From Nocardia asiatica NBRC 100129 (lineage in GTDB: Bacteria; Actinomycetota; Actinomycetes; Mycobacteriales; Mycobacteriaceae): 64,000 nt of DNA. The first letter of the stretch is position 1. Each line of letters begins with the position of its first letter. Positions 36,914 through 46,612 of the stretch are shown piece by piece. The stretch lies in the NCBI RefSeq assembly GCF_000308415.1, contig NZ_BAFS01000170.1:1-64000 (forward strand), written 5' to 3'. The position numbers and the translations under genes are program-made. Below the pieces are notes generated by a model. It worked only from the letters and a program-made list of their open reading frames with translations, searched no databases and was not told where the DNA came from.

Positions 36914-39142
36914 TCAGCGCACCCCCGCCGCCGGTCCCCTGACCACTCGCTGCAGTGCGCGCAGGTCGGCGTCGAGCGTCCGGTACAACCAGTACACGGC
37001 GACGAACGCCAGTCCGCCGACGGCACACAGCCCCAGGACCGAATCGCGCACCAGGGGAAGTTCCTCGGGTTCGAGAAGACTGAATCCGGCCAGCACCCCA
37101 ACCAGCGGCACGGACGCCGTGACCGCGAGATAGATCGTGGTTCTACGGCGCAGCGCGCGAATGTAGCCGAGGTCGTGCGCCGTGGTGCGGCTGTAGCGCA
37201 GATAGACCGGAAAGACCGAGCGGACGATGTAGAAGGTCGACAGGAAGAACGTGTAGGCGACGGAGATGACGCCGGCCATGAAAACGGTCATCGCCGCGTG
37301 GACCACCAGCCGCGCCGGAAGGTCGGTGAGCCACAGACACAGGATCACCCCGGTCACGGTCGCCGACATGCCGGTCTGAAAGGTGTTGAGCGCGCACATA
37401 TCGCCCCAGAACAGGGTTCGCGCCCGCACCCGCGCGAGCAGTGCCTCGTCATAGCGTCTGCCCTCGCGCAAGCCGCGCGGCACCGCGAGCAGATCACGGG
37501 ACATGTAGGCGTAGATGACGATGGACAGCGGCCCCGCGATCAGAACGAAAACGTAGACACCCATGTTGAGCTGCCGATTGGTGGCATCGGACAGGCGCTC
37601 CCTGAGCAGCTCTTGAACGTGCACGGCCATATAGATCGTGGCGAGGCTGACCCCGGCCAGCGAGGACAACCAAAGGACGGGGGTGGGCCGGCGCGAAAGT
37701 CGTAGCCGCCAGCTGTCGGGCGGCGGATAGACGAGATCGCGGGCCCTCTCCTCGAGACACAAGTCGAGTTGCTGGGCCAACTCCGAACCGGACGCGTAGC
37801 GGTCCGCGCGGTCGGGCGACAGGCACGTCAGCAGCACGCGGCGCAGGGCCACGGGGCAATCCGGCGGGAGCTCCGACAGGAACGCCGGCTCGACGGGTCT
37901 GCGCCGCAGTTCGATCATGCGGGCCAGTGACGTCTGCGAGTCGCCCGCGGATGTTTCGTCCGCGAAGGGACGGTGGCCGGTGAGCAGTTCCCAGAGCATG
38001 ACGGCCAGCGCGAAGATATCGCTTCGAGTGTCCAGGTCCGCGGCGGTCGCGGGCAGGTCGGGATGGCAGGCTTCGAGCTGTTCGGGCGACATGTACGCCA
38101 GCGATCCGCCGAAGTACGCCAGCGGGCTGGTGCCCTTGACGCGCTTGCTGAAGCTGACGTTGAAGTCGGCCAGCTTCGGACTGCCCTCGGCGCTCAGCAG
38201 CACGTTCGCGGGTTTGATGTCGCGATGCAGCACCCCGCGCTCGGACGCGTGCTGCAGCGCGTCCGCGAGCCTGCGGCCGAGCCAGGCGACGGTTTCCGGC
38301 CAGGTCAGCGCGGCGATCCTGGCCCGGACGGCGGATTCGGTCGGCCGCACCTCGCCCTTGTCGGCGAGCACCTCGTCGATGGCGTCGAGCAGCAATTGCC
38401 CACCGCGCCGCTCCGGCGGCGTCGCGCGCGCCAGGCGCAGCACGTCGAGCAGTGTTCCGCCGGGTAGGTACTGCATATAGAGCAGCTTCAGCTCGCCGTC
38501 GGCGATGAGTCGCTGGTCGAAGATGCGCACGATGTATTCGTGGTCCAGCTGGGCGAGCGTCTGCGGCTCGTTGCCGTGATTGTGCGAGATCTTCACCGCG
38601 ACCAGTCGCTGCATCGATTGCTGGCGCGCGAGATACACCTGGGCGAACGCACCGACGCCGATTCGCATCAGGAGGTCGAAATCGTCCACCTGATCGCCGA
38701 CGTCGATGGCGTCGAGAGCCACCTGAGCGCTCGGGCGGGCGATCATGGTGCTGCGGTAGTCGCTGGTGAGCCGGTCGAGTTCGGGAGCGGCCGCCGTGGC
38801 CGTCGCGGCCAGGCCGGGATCGCTTCCGTGGGCGCCGCGGCGCATCGCGTGGAATTCCTCGTAGACCAGATCGGCCGGAAACGGCCCGTTGCGCAGCTCG
38901 GGGAATTCCGCTCGGTAGTCGACCAGCCGCTTGGGGAAGTCGTATCGAATCCAGCGATACTCGAGATCGACTTTGATCAGTTCGATCAGGATCGTGCGCC
39001 GCTCGGCTCGCTCACGGGGTAGATACGCGGACAAATCGGGCGGAGACCCGGACGCCCAAGCCTCCGAGAACTCCGCCACGACGGCGGCGAGCGCCGCGCG
39101 GGTTCGTTCCGCTGAATCGACCAGATCGATCGGCTCGCGCAT
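36914..39142 (-). CDS. Multi-spanning serine/threonine protein kinase
   Basis: 742 residues. Residues 1-150: helical N-terminal region. The kinase domain runs from about 155 to 465: glycine loop IGVGAFAQVY (161-170), lysine K184 in AVKIS, catalytic HRDIKPANVLL (306-316) and LADFNVSF with DFN (326-328) replacing the magnesium-binding DFG. The last 250 residues hold about six membrane segments. Most actinobacterial Pkn kinases have one membrane span and an external sensor; this arrangement is different. Key aspartates are present, so activity is plausible. Substrate unknown. Convergent with pip. Confidence 0.9.
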   Translation of the reverse strand: MREPIDLVDSAERTRAALAAVVAEFSEAWASGSPPDLSAYLPRERAERRTILIELIKVDLEYRWIRYDFPKRLVDYRAEFPELRNGPFPADLVYEEFHAMRRGAHGSDPGLAATATAAAPELDRLTSDYRSTMIARPSAQVALDAIDVGDQVDDFDLLMRIGVGAFAQVYLARQQSMQRLVAVKISHNHGNEPQTLAQLDHEYIVRIFDQRLIADGELKLLYMQYLPGGTLLDVLRLARATPPERRGGQLLLDAIDEVLADKGEVRPTESAVRARIAALTWPETVAWLGRRLADALQHASERGVLHRDIKPANVLLSAEGSPKLADFNVSFSKRVKGTSPLAYFGGSLAYMSPEQLEACHPDLPATAADLDTRSDIFALAVMLWELLTGHRPFADETSAGDSQTSLARMIELRRRPVEPAFLSELPPDCPVALRRVLLTCLSPDRADRYASGSELAQQLDLCLEERARDLVYPPPDSWRLRLSRRPTPVLWLSSLAGVSLATIYMAVHVQELLRERLSDATNRQLNMGVYVFVLIAGPLSIVIYAYMSRDLLAVPRGLREGRRYDEALLARVRARTLFWGDMCALNTFQTGMSATVTGVILCLWLTDLPARLVVHAAMTVFMAGVISVAYTFFLSTFYIVRSVFPVYLRYSRTTAHDLGYIRALRRRTTIYLAVTASVPLVGVLAGFSLLEPEELPLVRDSVLGLCAVGGLAFVAVYWLYRTLDADLRALQRVVRGPAAGVR

Positions 39143-39449
39143 CGGTAGCTCGGAATCAGCCGAAACTGATCATGCGGCGGCTGATCACGGCGCTCCCCCA
39201 CCTCGTCGGTGTGTCACATCAGCTCCTCGACGTCGGTGTTTCCTGTTCAAGGGTATCGCCCCGAGCGGAGCCGATGCTGAATACGAGCGAGATGCGACGG
39301 TTGATCCACTTTGCGGAGAATTCGCCATTGCGCTCGGGGACAGCTCAGCCAGCGCTCGACACGGATCGGGGGTGTGGACGTCGGCCGCGCCGCCCGCCGA
39401 GCCTGTCCCGCTCGGACGCCCGGCCGTGTCCACACCCCGTCGACCCTCG
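39143..39449. other. Intergenic region with long inverted repeat
   Basis: No gene recognised. 39369-39379 (GGGGTGTGGAC) pairs with 39428-39438; an inner CCGAGC/GCTCGG hairpin lies between. It may terminate the small operon upstream. The kinase promoter should lie close to 39143. Confidence 0.4.
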
Positions 39450-39677
39450 TCACGGGTCGAGGTACAACCGCTCGTTGGGCAGGCGAGGCAGGCCGGTCGG
39501 ATCGTCCGGCAGCACCGTGACCGCGTCCTCGTAGTGGCGGGCGCGCCATTCCTGGACGAAGCGCGCGGCCGCGGTCGCGCAAGCCGCGAAATCCAAACGG
39601 ACATCGTGGAATTGGACCGAGAGGTGGACGTCGTTCTCGTCCGGCCGCGGCGACCGGTGCTCCGGCCCGGTCACCAT
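39450..39677 (-). CDS. Small hypothetical protein
   Basis: 75 residues. Contains FHDVRLDFAACATAAARFVQ and TGLPRLPNERLYLDP. Its ATG overlaps the stop of the preceding gene by seven bases, so it is translationally coupled. No family recognised. Confidence 0.6.
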   Translation of the reverse strand: MVTGPEHRSPRPDENDVHLSVQFHDVRLDFAACATAAARFVQEWRARHYEDAVTVLPDDPTGLPRLPNERLYLDP

Positions 39678-40129
39678 CGGCGTCCCACGCGGACGCGAAT
39701 CGCCGCGACGACGACCGAGCCCGAGGGCCGGAAGGTGTCGCGCGGCGGTTCCACCCATACCCGCAAGCCCGGCGACCGGTCGGCGGGCGAGGGCAGCACG
39801 ATCTGCGCACCGCCGCGCGCGACCGACACGTCCAGCCGGAACAGTTCGGCGAACAAGCTCACTTCGTCGGGCAGGTCCGGCCGAACCAGATAGGTCCAGC
39901 GTCTCGAACGCGGATGCGAGATGATCGGCCCGACCGACGACCGCCTGACCTGCATCAGCGCCTTCACCTCCTGGCCGAGACGAGCGGGCATGGTGATCGC
40001 GCCGACGCGGCCCGCCGGGACGATGATCCGCCCGAGTTCCGGCTGCACGGCCGCGGGGAGTCCGCACTGCCGGTAGAAACGGCACCGACTGGCCGGAGAG
40101 TCGGCCGCTGGATCGCACGCTTCGCTCAC
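39671..40129 (-). CDS. Hypothetical protein in small coupled operon
   Basis: About 152 residues from GTG 40129, which overlaps the stop of the gene before it (GTGA); GGGGGAG lies upstream. Cysteines cluster near the N terminus (ACDPAADS, SRCRFYRQCGLP). The middle TMPARLGQEVKALMQVR and HPRSRRWTYLVRP look like a compact globular domain. Unknown function. Confidence 0.65.
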   Translation of the reverse strand: MSEACDPAADSPASRCRFYRQCGLPAAVQPELGRIIVPAGRVGAITMPARLGQEVKALMQVRRSSVGPIISHPRSRRWTYLVRPDLPDEVSLFAELFRLDVSVARGGAQIVLPSPADRSPGLRVWVEPPRDTFRPSGSVVVAAIRVRVGRRW

Positions 40130-40449
40130 CACGCGCTCTCCCCCGCAGCCGACTCGCCAGGGTGCCGGGCACGGAGCGGAACCCCATTCGTCACCATGCG
40201 CCGGTCGCAGCGGGGACGCAGGCACCTGATCGCCATCACGCCGAAGCGAACGGCGCGATAAGCGATGAATTTCGCGAAACGGTTGCGACAAAGCCGATTC
40301 GCTAGCCATAGCGAAGATCCGGGCTCCAACTCCACGCCGGACGCGCCGCAGGCATGCCCGTACCGGTCAGCGACCGGCCGCACCACGATGTCATCGCCCT
40401 CCGGTTCCAACCCGTCGAATCGCGCGCACTCGAATGCCGTTCCCCGCAT
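40126..40449 (-). CDS. Hypothetical protein, first gene of small coupled operon
   Basis: About 107 residues from ATG 40449 (AAGGCGGA upstream; a GTG at 40518 is the longest alternative). Contains RYGHACGASGVELEPGS and a basic helical stretch FAKFIAYRAVRFGVMAIRCL. Divergent from the XRE regulator gene, 213 bases away. Unknown function; coupling to the next two genes argues that it is real. Confidence 0.55.
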   Translation of the reverse strand: MRGTAFECARFDGLEPEGDDIVVRPVADRYGHACGASGVELEPGSSLWLANRLCRNRFAKFIAYRAVRFGVMAIRCLRPRCDRRMVTNGVPLRARHPGESAAGESAW

Positions 40450-40662
40450 CACTTCCGCCTTCCCCTGCTCATTCGTTGTGAGCACCCGCCGAGCGACCAC
40501 AACCGGTGTGTCGCGCACCGACGCGCCGCACGCACGGTGGTGCCCGCGCCCGGCGAGCGCTCGAGAAAGCTTGGCGGGCCGCGAAACTCGCGCTGTCCCG
40601 GAGCGGGACAGCGGAAAACGCGTCTAGCATGGGTTCGATCAGCACCCGGCGAGGGAGAGCCG

Positions 40663-41895
40663 ATGAGCGAAAATCCGGGGAAGGACGAAGGCCGGTACAT
40701 CGGCCGTCAAGTGCGTGTCATCCGCGCGCGCCGGGGCATTTCACAGCAAGTGTTGGCCGACCGCGTCGGCATCAGCCGGGGAGCCATCGCCAAGTACGAG
40801 AACGGCGAGCGGCCCATCGACTCCCGGCGGACTCTGCACGCACTCGCCCAGGCACTGGGCGTGGCGGTCGGCGACCTGACCGGAGACCGAGACGACCGAT
40901 TCGATCCGTCGTCGGCCGGATTCCATGCCGCGGTGCCCGATATCGAGACCGCTCTGTGGACCCATGGCAACACCACGAATGCCGCCGCCCCGCGAAGCCT
41001 GGACGAACTCACGGCCGCGACGAGAAGGGCGGCTGAACTGCGGCGTGCGTGTGACTACGCGCGCCTCGGGCCGAGGCTCGCCCCGCTGCTGATCGACTGC
41101 TATAGGCATACTCGCGACGCAACCGGCGTCGACCGGGATCGGGCCTGGGACGCGCTGGCTGGAGTCGCCTACCTCACCGCGCAGTCGGCATCGCGCCGCG
41201 GGTATCCGGGACTGGCGTGGACGGCGGCGCAGGAGATCGAGCGCGCCACCGAGAACATCGGCGGCACATCCGGTCCGGCGACCGCCGCCTACACCCGCAG
41301 CCAGGTACTGCTCTCCCGCCCCGGAACTCTGCCCGCCGCACTCCACGATGCCGAGGCGACGGCCGAGCGGCTGGCACCCGAGGTGCGCTCGGTCGGAGAA
41401 GTCGAGACGTACGGCATGCTGCACCTGCAAGCCGCGCTCGTCACCGCCGCGCTCGGCGGCGACCCGGCCGACCACCTGAACGAAGCGGACAAGCAAGTCG
41501 CCCGCCTGCGACGAGTCGCGCCGACCCCCGCCCTGCTGCGCAATCCGACTTTCAACGCGTCGAACGTGACTTTGTGGCGAATGGGCGCGGCGATGGAACG
41601 CCGCGAACCAGGCCAAGTCCTCGAACTCGCCCCCACTCTCGACCCGGAGACCATCCCCGCCGAAGGCCGCCGAGCCCAGTACTTCGTCGAGATCGGCCGC
41701 GCCCACGCCCTGAAGCGCGACTACCGCGCCTCCCTGCACGCCCTCCTGCGCGCCGAACACATCGCTCCGCAACAAGTCCGCGGCATGACCCATGTCCGCG
41801 AACTCGTCGGCCACATGATGCGCACCGCCCGCCGCGACCTCACCACCGGTGACCTCGGCCGCCTCGCCAAACGCGTCGGGGCCGTCCCCACCTGA
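40663..41895 (+). CDS. XRE family regulator with TPR-like C terminus
   Basis: 410 residues; ATG follows GAGGGAGAG. The Cro/C1 helix-turn-helix is at about residues 14-68 (IRARRGISQQVLADRVGISR, then GAIAKYENGERPIDS). The rest is helical and repetitive, like the tetratricopeptide-type sensor half of many actinobacterial XRE proteins. The signal is unknown. It probably controls the divergent three-gene operon and the flavoprotein gene downstream. Confidence 0.9.
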   Translation: MSENPGKDEGRYIGRQVRVIRARRGISQQVLADRVGISRGAIAKYENGERPIDSRRTLHALAQALGVAVGDLTGDRDDRFDPSSAGFHAAVPDIETALWTHGNTTNAAAPRSLDELTAATRRAAELRRACDYARLGPRLAPLLIDCYRHTRDATGVDRDRAWDALAGVAYLTAQSASRRGYPGLAWTAAQEIERATENIGGTSGPATAAYTRSQVLLSRPGTLPAALHDAEATAERLAPEVRSVGEVETYGMLHLQAALVTAALGGDPADHLNEADKQVARLRRVAPTPALLRNPTFNASNVTLWRMGAAMERREPGQVLELAPTLDPETIPAEGRRAQYFVEIGRAHALKRDYRASLHALLRAEHIAPQQVRGMTHVRELVGHMMRTARRDLTTGDLGRLAKRVGAVPT

Positions 41896-42034
41896 CCCTC
41901 GTCCCCGCCGCGGGACCTTCGCGACCGTGTCGTCCACAGCCCCTCGCCACTCCTGTTCGTCGGCGACAGCGACCGGAGTTGCGGCCGGCGGGTGAGCGGT
42001 GGAGCGGGTATCCCGCGCGTGACACCATGAACCC

Positions 42035-42607
42035 GTGGACGCCAATGGAAATCCCGTGCTGTACGCCTTGGTGACCGGTTCGCCCGCCGCGCGTGACGTC
42101 GGCAAGTTGATCGCGCTGGCCCAGGCGGATGGATGGGTCGCCTGCGTGATCGCCTCGCCCTCCGGCACGCGTTTCATCGACGCCGACGCCGTAGCGGCGC
42201 AGACCGGTTATCAGGTGCGCAGCGAGTACAAGCAACCCGGTACGCCGGATGTGCTGCCGCCCGCCGACGGCATCATCGCCGCTCCGCTCACCGGCAATTC
42301 GATCGCGAAATGGGCTGCGGGAATCTCCGATACGCTGCTGCTCGGTCTGCTGGTCGAAGGACTCGGCAAGGGTCTGCCGATCGTGGGCGTGCCTTACTCG
42401 AATCGGGCGCAGATCAGCTTTCCGGCGATCCAGGAGGGCATGCGAAAGCTGTCGGAGTGGGGCGTCACCATCGTGATCGGCGAAGGTGAGCCGCACGAGC
42501 GGGGCACCGGGGAAGCGCGCCTGCCCCACTTCCCTTGGCACACTGCTTGGCAAGCGCTCCTGGAACATCCGCGGCGAAATGGGGCCGCACGTCCCATGCC
42601 GAACTGA
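42035..42607 (+). CDS. Flavoprotein (PF02441-like)
   Basis: 190 residues from GTG 42035. The N-terminal VLYALVTGSPAARDVGKLI and APLTGNSIAKWAAGISDTLL near residue 87 match the FMN-binding fold of flavoproteins related to phosphopantothenoylcysteine decarboxylase. Such genes often accompany XRE-TPR regulators in actinobacteria. Reaction unknown. Confidence 0.82.
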   Translation: MDANGNPVLYALVTGSPAARDVGKLIALAQADGWVACVIASPSGTRFIDADAVAAQTGYQVRSEYKQPGTPDVLPPADGIIAAPLTGNSIAKWAAGISDTLLLGLLVEGLGKGLPIVGVPYSNRAQISFPAIQEGMRKLSEWGVTIVIGEGEPHERGTGEARLPHFPWHTAWQALLEHPRRNGAARPMPN

Positions 42608-42629
42608 CCGTCGGCCGCGGTGAACGAGG

Positions 42630-43433
42630 TCAGCGAGCGGAAGCGTTCGGCCCGATCCACTGGTCGAACAGCCGGTCCACCGCGCCGGTAGCGAGCTGGG
42701 TCGCCAGATAGGCGTCCACCATCGCCGCCAGGACCGGATCGTTCTTCCGCACCAGCAGCACCTTTCCGAACGAGTCGAACGGCGATTCGGGACGCAGCAC
42801 TTGCAGATCGGGGTGCTGACGGACGCGGTAGCGGCCCTCGACCGAGTCGGTGACGAACACGTCGGCGCGGCCCTGTTCGAGTTCTCCGAAGATGGTCAGA
42901 TTGTCGGGCCACAAGGTGAGCTGCGCGGCGGGGAAGTTCTTCCGCGCGAATTCCTCGTTCGTCCCTCCGCGATTGGCGATCACGCGAACATCGGGACGGT
43001 TGATCTCCGCGATGGTCGAGTACGCAGCGCCGTCCGCGCGGTGGGTGACCGGGGCCTTGCCGTCGGTCCCGTAGGTGATCGAGAAGTCCGCGAACGCTCG
43101 GCGCGACGGCAGGTCGGAGATGCCACCGACCGCGAGATCGCAGTTCCGCTCGGCGAAATCGGTCTTCAGCGTCGCCCAGGTCACGGGCACGAATTCGATC
43201 GGACGGCCGAGCAGGGCGGCGAACCCCTGCGCGAGGTCGACGTCCACGCCGCGATGGCCGCCCGCGTCGTCCCTGATCGAGTACGGCGGATAGTCCCCGG
43301 GCGTGCAGGCGCGCAGCGCGATCGGGACCTCCTCCGGTTGCGCGGCCGCCGGGATCGCCGCCGCGACGAGAACCGCGCACGCGGCGACCAGCACCGCGAC
43401 GATGCGTCCGGGCGACGTCACTCGGCTACGCAC
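42630..43433 (-). CDS. Family 3 solute-binding protein (amino-acid/PheC-like)
   Basis: 267 residues. Signal peptide (IVAVLVAACAVLVAAAIPAAA) with no lipobox cysteine. The SBP_bac_3 fold is clear: YPPYSIRDDAGGHRGVDVDLAQ near residue 48, CDLAVGGISDLPSRRAFADFS near 98, DVFVTDSVEGRYRV near 190. Such proteins bind amino acids for ABC uptake; some exported relatives are cyclohexadienyl dehydratases. No transporter genes are adjacent. The start lies three bases after the stop of the gene before it. Confidence 0.85.
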   Translation of the reverse strand: MRSRVTSPGRIVAVLVAACAVLVAAAIPAAAQPEEVPIALRACTPGDYPPYSIRDDAGGHRGVDVDLAQGFAALLGRPIEFVPVTWATLKTDFAERNCDLAVGGISDLPSRRAFADFSITYGTDGKAPVTHRADGAAYSTIAEINRPDVRVIANRGGTNEEFARKNFPAAQLTLWPDNLTIFGELEQGRADVFVTDSVEGRYRVRQHPDLQVLRPESPFDSFGKVLLVRKNDPVLAAMVDAYLATQLATGAVDRLFDQWIGPNASAR

Positions 43434-43436
43434 CGA

Positions 43437-43787
43437 TCACTTCTCGTTGCGCGCCTTGGGAAAACGAGCCTGCTTGGCGACCCAGCCCGCCATCTTGGCC
43501 CAGTGGCCCTTGCGCGGGGTGACGATCGAGGTGAGTTCGCGATCCCACTCGTCCGCCTCGGTGAGGCCGTCGACGGTCTCGATCAACGTCTTGGCGGTGT
43601 CCAGGTCCGCGACGACCTGGTCGCCCAGGACGCCGTCGGCGCCGACCAGGGTGACGCGAACCCCGGCGCGACCGATCGGCTGGAGCACGGCCGTGGCGGA
43701 TTTGCCGTGGTCGGCGACGAATCCCCGAACGGACTCCACGAGGGCGCCCGACAGCTTCACCGGGGCCGTGGCGGTTTCGGTACTCAT
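43437..43787 (-). CDS. Conserved hypothetical protein
   Basis: 116 residues from ATG 43787. No membrane segment; contains VRGFVADHGKSATAVLQPIG and the basic C-terminal PRKGHWAKMAGWVAKQARFP. It immediately precedes the solute-binding protein and is likely co-transcribed. Function unknown. Confidence 0.75.
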   Translation of the reverse strand: MSTETATAPVKLSGALVESVRGFVADHGKSATAVLQPIGRAGVRVTLVGADGVLGDQVVADLDTAKTLIETVDGLTEADEWDRELTSIVTPRKGHWAKMAGWVAKQARFPKARNEK

Positions 43788-43847
43788 GGCAGGCAGTTTA
43801 CCGACCGGTAGGCACCACGCCCGCGGCTCGGGTGTAGAACTGAGTTC

Positions 43848-44813
43848 ATGCGCGCCATTCAGGTTTCCGAGCACGGTGGTCCCGAGGTCCTGAAGTACGT
43901 GGAGACGCCCGATCCACAGGTGGGGCCGGACCAGCTGCTGGTGGACACCCAGGCGATCGGCGTCAACTTCATCGACACCTATATCCGCACCGGGCGCTAC
44001 CCCCAGGACGTCCCGTACATCCCGGGCGCGGAGGGCACCGGCGTGGTCGCCGAAGTCGGCGCGAACGTCACCGAGTTCGCGGTCGGCGACCGGGTCGCCT
44101 GGGCCGCCGGACCGGGCAGCTACGCGCAGAAGGTCGTGATCCCGGCCGCCGTCGCCATCGCGGTACCGGACGGTGTCGACCCGCCGGTCGCCGCCTCCGC
44201 GCTGTTGCAGGGTATGACGGCGCACTATCTCATCGAGTCGATCCACCGGCCCGAGCCCGGGGAATCGGTGCTCGTGCACGCGGGCGCGGGGGGTGTCGGG
44301 CTGATCCTCACCCAACTGCTCGCCGCGCGCGGCGTGCGGGTGATCACGACGGTGTCCTCCGACGAGAAGGAGACGCTGTCGCGAGCGGCGGGGGCCGCCG
44401 AGGTGCTGCGCTACGGCGACGGGCTGGCCGATCAGGTGCGCGAGTGCACCGACGGCGTCGGCGTGGCGGCGGTCTACGACGGCGTCGGCGCGGCGACCTT
44501 CGAGGCGAGCCTGGCGGCGTTGCGCGTGCGCGGCACGCTCGCCCTGTTCGGCGGCGCGAGCGGTCCGGTACCGCCGTTCGACCTGCAACGGCTCAGCACC
44601 GCCGGATCGCTGTTCGTCACCCGGCCCACCTTGGCGCACTACACCCGCGACCGCGCCGAACTCACCTGGCGGGCGGGCGACATCCTCGACGCCATCGCCA
44701 AGGGCACGCTCAACATCCGGATCGGCGCCACCTACCCGCTCGCCGACGCCGAGCGGGCCCACCGGGACCTGGAAGGCCGCAAGACCACCGGTTCCATCGT
44801 CCTGCTGCCCTGA
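43848..44813 (+). CDS. qor: NADPH:quinone oxidoreductase family protein
   Basis: 321 residues of the zinc-free medium-chain dehydrogenase branch. N-terminal MRAIQVSEHGGPEVLKYV, NFIDTYIRTGRYP near residue 42, and the nucleotide-binding AGAGGVGLILTQLLAARG near residue 146. No structural zinc cysteines. Reduces quinones with NADPH. M. tuberculosis Rv1454c (qor) lies in the same neighbourhood. Confidence 0.92.
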   Translation: MRAIQVSEHGGPEVLKYVETPDPQVGPDQLLVDTQAIGVNFIDTYIRTGRYPQDVPYIPGAEGTGVVAEVGANVTEFAVGDRVAWAAGPGSYAQKVVIPAAVAIAVPDGVDPPVAASALLQGMTAHYLIESIHRPEPGESVLVHAGAGGVGLILTQLLAARGVRVITTVSSDEKETLSRAAGAAEVLRYGDGLADQVRECTDGVGVAAVYDGVGAATFEASLAALRVRGTLALFGGASGPVPPFDLQRLSTAGSLFVTRPTLAHYTRDRAELTWRAGDILDAIAKGTLNIRIGATYPLADAERAHRDLEGRKTTGSIVLLP

Positions 44814-44896
44814 GCCGACGACAGGGGTCCATCGGGTCGCCCACCGGCTCGTCAGCACCGGGGTTCTCGTCCGACCGGACGGCTGTATCGGCGCGA

Positions 44897-45886
44897 TCAG
44901 CCGAAGAAGCTGCCGATGGTGTCCCAGCCGAGCACCGAGTCCACCGCGAGGCCGCAGAACACCACGGCCAGGTAGTTGTTCGACTGCAGGAACAGCCGCA
45001 GCGGCTTCACCGATTCGCCGCGCCGCACGCCCGCGTACAGCTGGTGGGCCATGAGCAGGAACCATGCGCCGGCCACCAGCGCCACGGCCGCGTAGACGAC
45101 GCCGGTGGCGGGCGCCAGGGCGAGCGTGGTGAGCACGGTGAGCCAGGTGTAGACGACGATCTGCTTGGTGACGGCCCGCTCGGTGGCGACCACCGGCAGC
45201 ATCGGCACGCCCGCCGCGCGGTAGTCCTCCTTGTAGCGCATGGCCAGCGCCCAGGTGTGCGGCGGCGTCCAGAAGAAGATCACGCCGAACAGCGCGACGG
45301 CGGGCCAGCCGATGCTCCCGGTCACGGCCGACCAGCCGACCAGGGCGGGCATGCAGCCCGCCGCACCGCCCCACACCACGTTCTGCGAGGTACGGCGCTT
45401 GAGACCCAGGGTGTAGACGAAGACGTAGAACAGGATCGTCGCGACGACCAGCAGGCCGCTGAGCAGGTTGGCCTGCCACCACAGCCAGGCGAAGGAGCCG
45501 AGCCCGAGCACGACGCCGAACACGAAGGCGTTGCGGGTCGGCACCGCCTCCCGGGCCAGGGGCCGCTTGGCGGTGCGCTTCATCACCTTGTCGATATCGG
45601 CGTCGGCGACGCAGTTGAGCGTGTTCGCGCTCGCCGCGCCCATCCAACCGCCGAAGAGGGTCGCGAGGATCAGCCGGATGTCGACGGTGCCGCGGTCGGC
45701 CAGCAGCATGGTCGGGATGGTGGCGACGAGCAGCAGCTCGATCACCCTGGGCTTGGTCAGGGCGACGTAGGCCAGCGTCCGTCGCGTCAACCGGGACGGT
45801 AGGCCGGGCCCCGTGAACCGGTCGGCCAGCGCCGTCGCGGAGGAGCCGTGCGCACCGTCGCCACCCGGCTGTTGCCCAATCCGCAC
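44897..45886 (-). CDS. ctaB: Protoheme IX farnesyltransferase CtaB
   Basis: 329 residues from GTG 45886 (GAGGAG upstream). UbiA prenyltransferase with about nine membrane segments. The first aspartate motif is [20 protein letters not shown] (near residue 91), and [20 protein letters not shown] carries the second. It makes heme O from heme b; ctaA at 34470 completes heme A. Divergent from tkt. Confidence 0.95.
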   Translation of the reverse strand: MRIGQQPGGDGAHGSSATALADRFTGPGLPSRLTRRTLAYVALTKPRVIELLLVATIPTMLLADRGTVDIRLILATLFGGWMGAASANTLNCVADADIDKVMKRTAKRPLAREAVPTRNAFVFGVVLGLGSFAWLWWQANLLSGLLVVATILFYVFVYTLGLKRRTSQNVVWGGAAGCMPALVGWSAVTGSIGWPAVALFGVIFFWTPPHTWALAMRYKEDYRAAGVPMLPVVATERAVTKQIVVYTWLTVLTTLALAPATGVVYAAVALVAGAWFLLMAHQLYAGVRRGESVKPLRLFLQSNNYLAVVFCGLAVDSVLGWDTIGSFFG

Positions 45887-46612
45887 TGTCTCTCCTCGCA
45901 CGCTGTGCATCGCATCCGGCATGGACCAGCAGTGCGCTCGTCCCGGTGGTACGGATGTGCCAACGCCGGACCCTCGTCCGCCCCGGCGCCCTTCCGACCG
46001 GTGCGGCGCGACTACTACTACAGAGGATGGTAGACCCCCACCGCCCGTCCCCCTCCCCTCGCCCCCGCGCAAGGGCGCCGTTCTGTGACGGGCCGCTGAC
46101 GCCCGAGCAGCCGAGTTCCGCGCTACTGGCCGACACTCGTAGCGGCGGGCGAATAATTTCGTGGCCCGAAACTCGAGCCCGCGAATACACCGCGCCGTCG
46201 AACGGGCCGTTTCCGGCAACTCTCGCCGCAGCGGCGAGACATAAGGCGAAGCGGTCGCTTGATCGAAACGTTCCGTCCCGCCGAATGCGGACTGACGAGC
46301 GCATTCGCAGCGGGCCGCGGGTTCGAAAAGGGCCGAACCACCTGCACCGATGGCACGGGTCTCGTCCCGCTTCATGGCCCGCTGCAAGGCCGCGAACACA
46401 CCGCCGCCGCGGGCGCGGGCGCGGAAACTCCACCTGCGAACACCCAGCGCGGTAAGACCCACGGAACCAAGCAAGGGTTAATGGTGTGCCGGTCAGCGGG
46501 CACATCTAGGGTAGGTGGGTACAGCCGGTACGCACGCCGTAGCTGCCGCGCGATCATCGCCGTCAGAAACCCACCCGCCGTCGACGAAACCAATGTCAGG
46601 AGAACCTCGGTC
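45887..46612. other. Divergent ctaB-tkt intergenic region
   Basis: About 725 bases. No gene recognised on either strand. It should hold the promoters of ctaB and the tkt operon; AGGAGA at 46598-46603 is the tkt ribosome-binding site. Confidence 0.5.

Noticed and set aside
43437-46505. Long minus-strand open frame through qor and upstream of ctaB
   Set aside because: Only the last 116 residues form a believable protein with its own start; the rest is antisense or intergenic.
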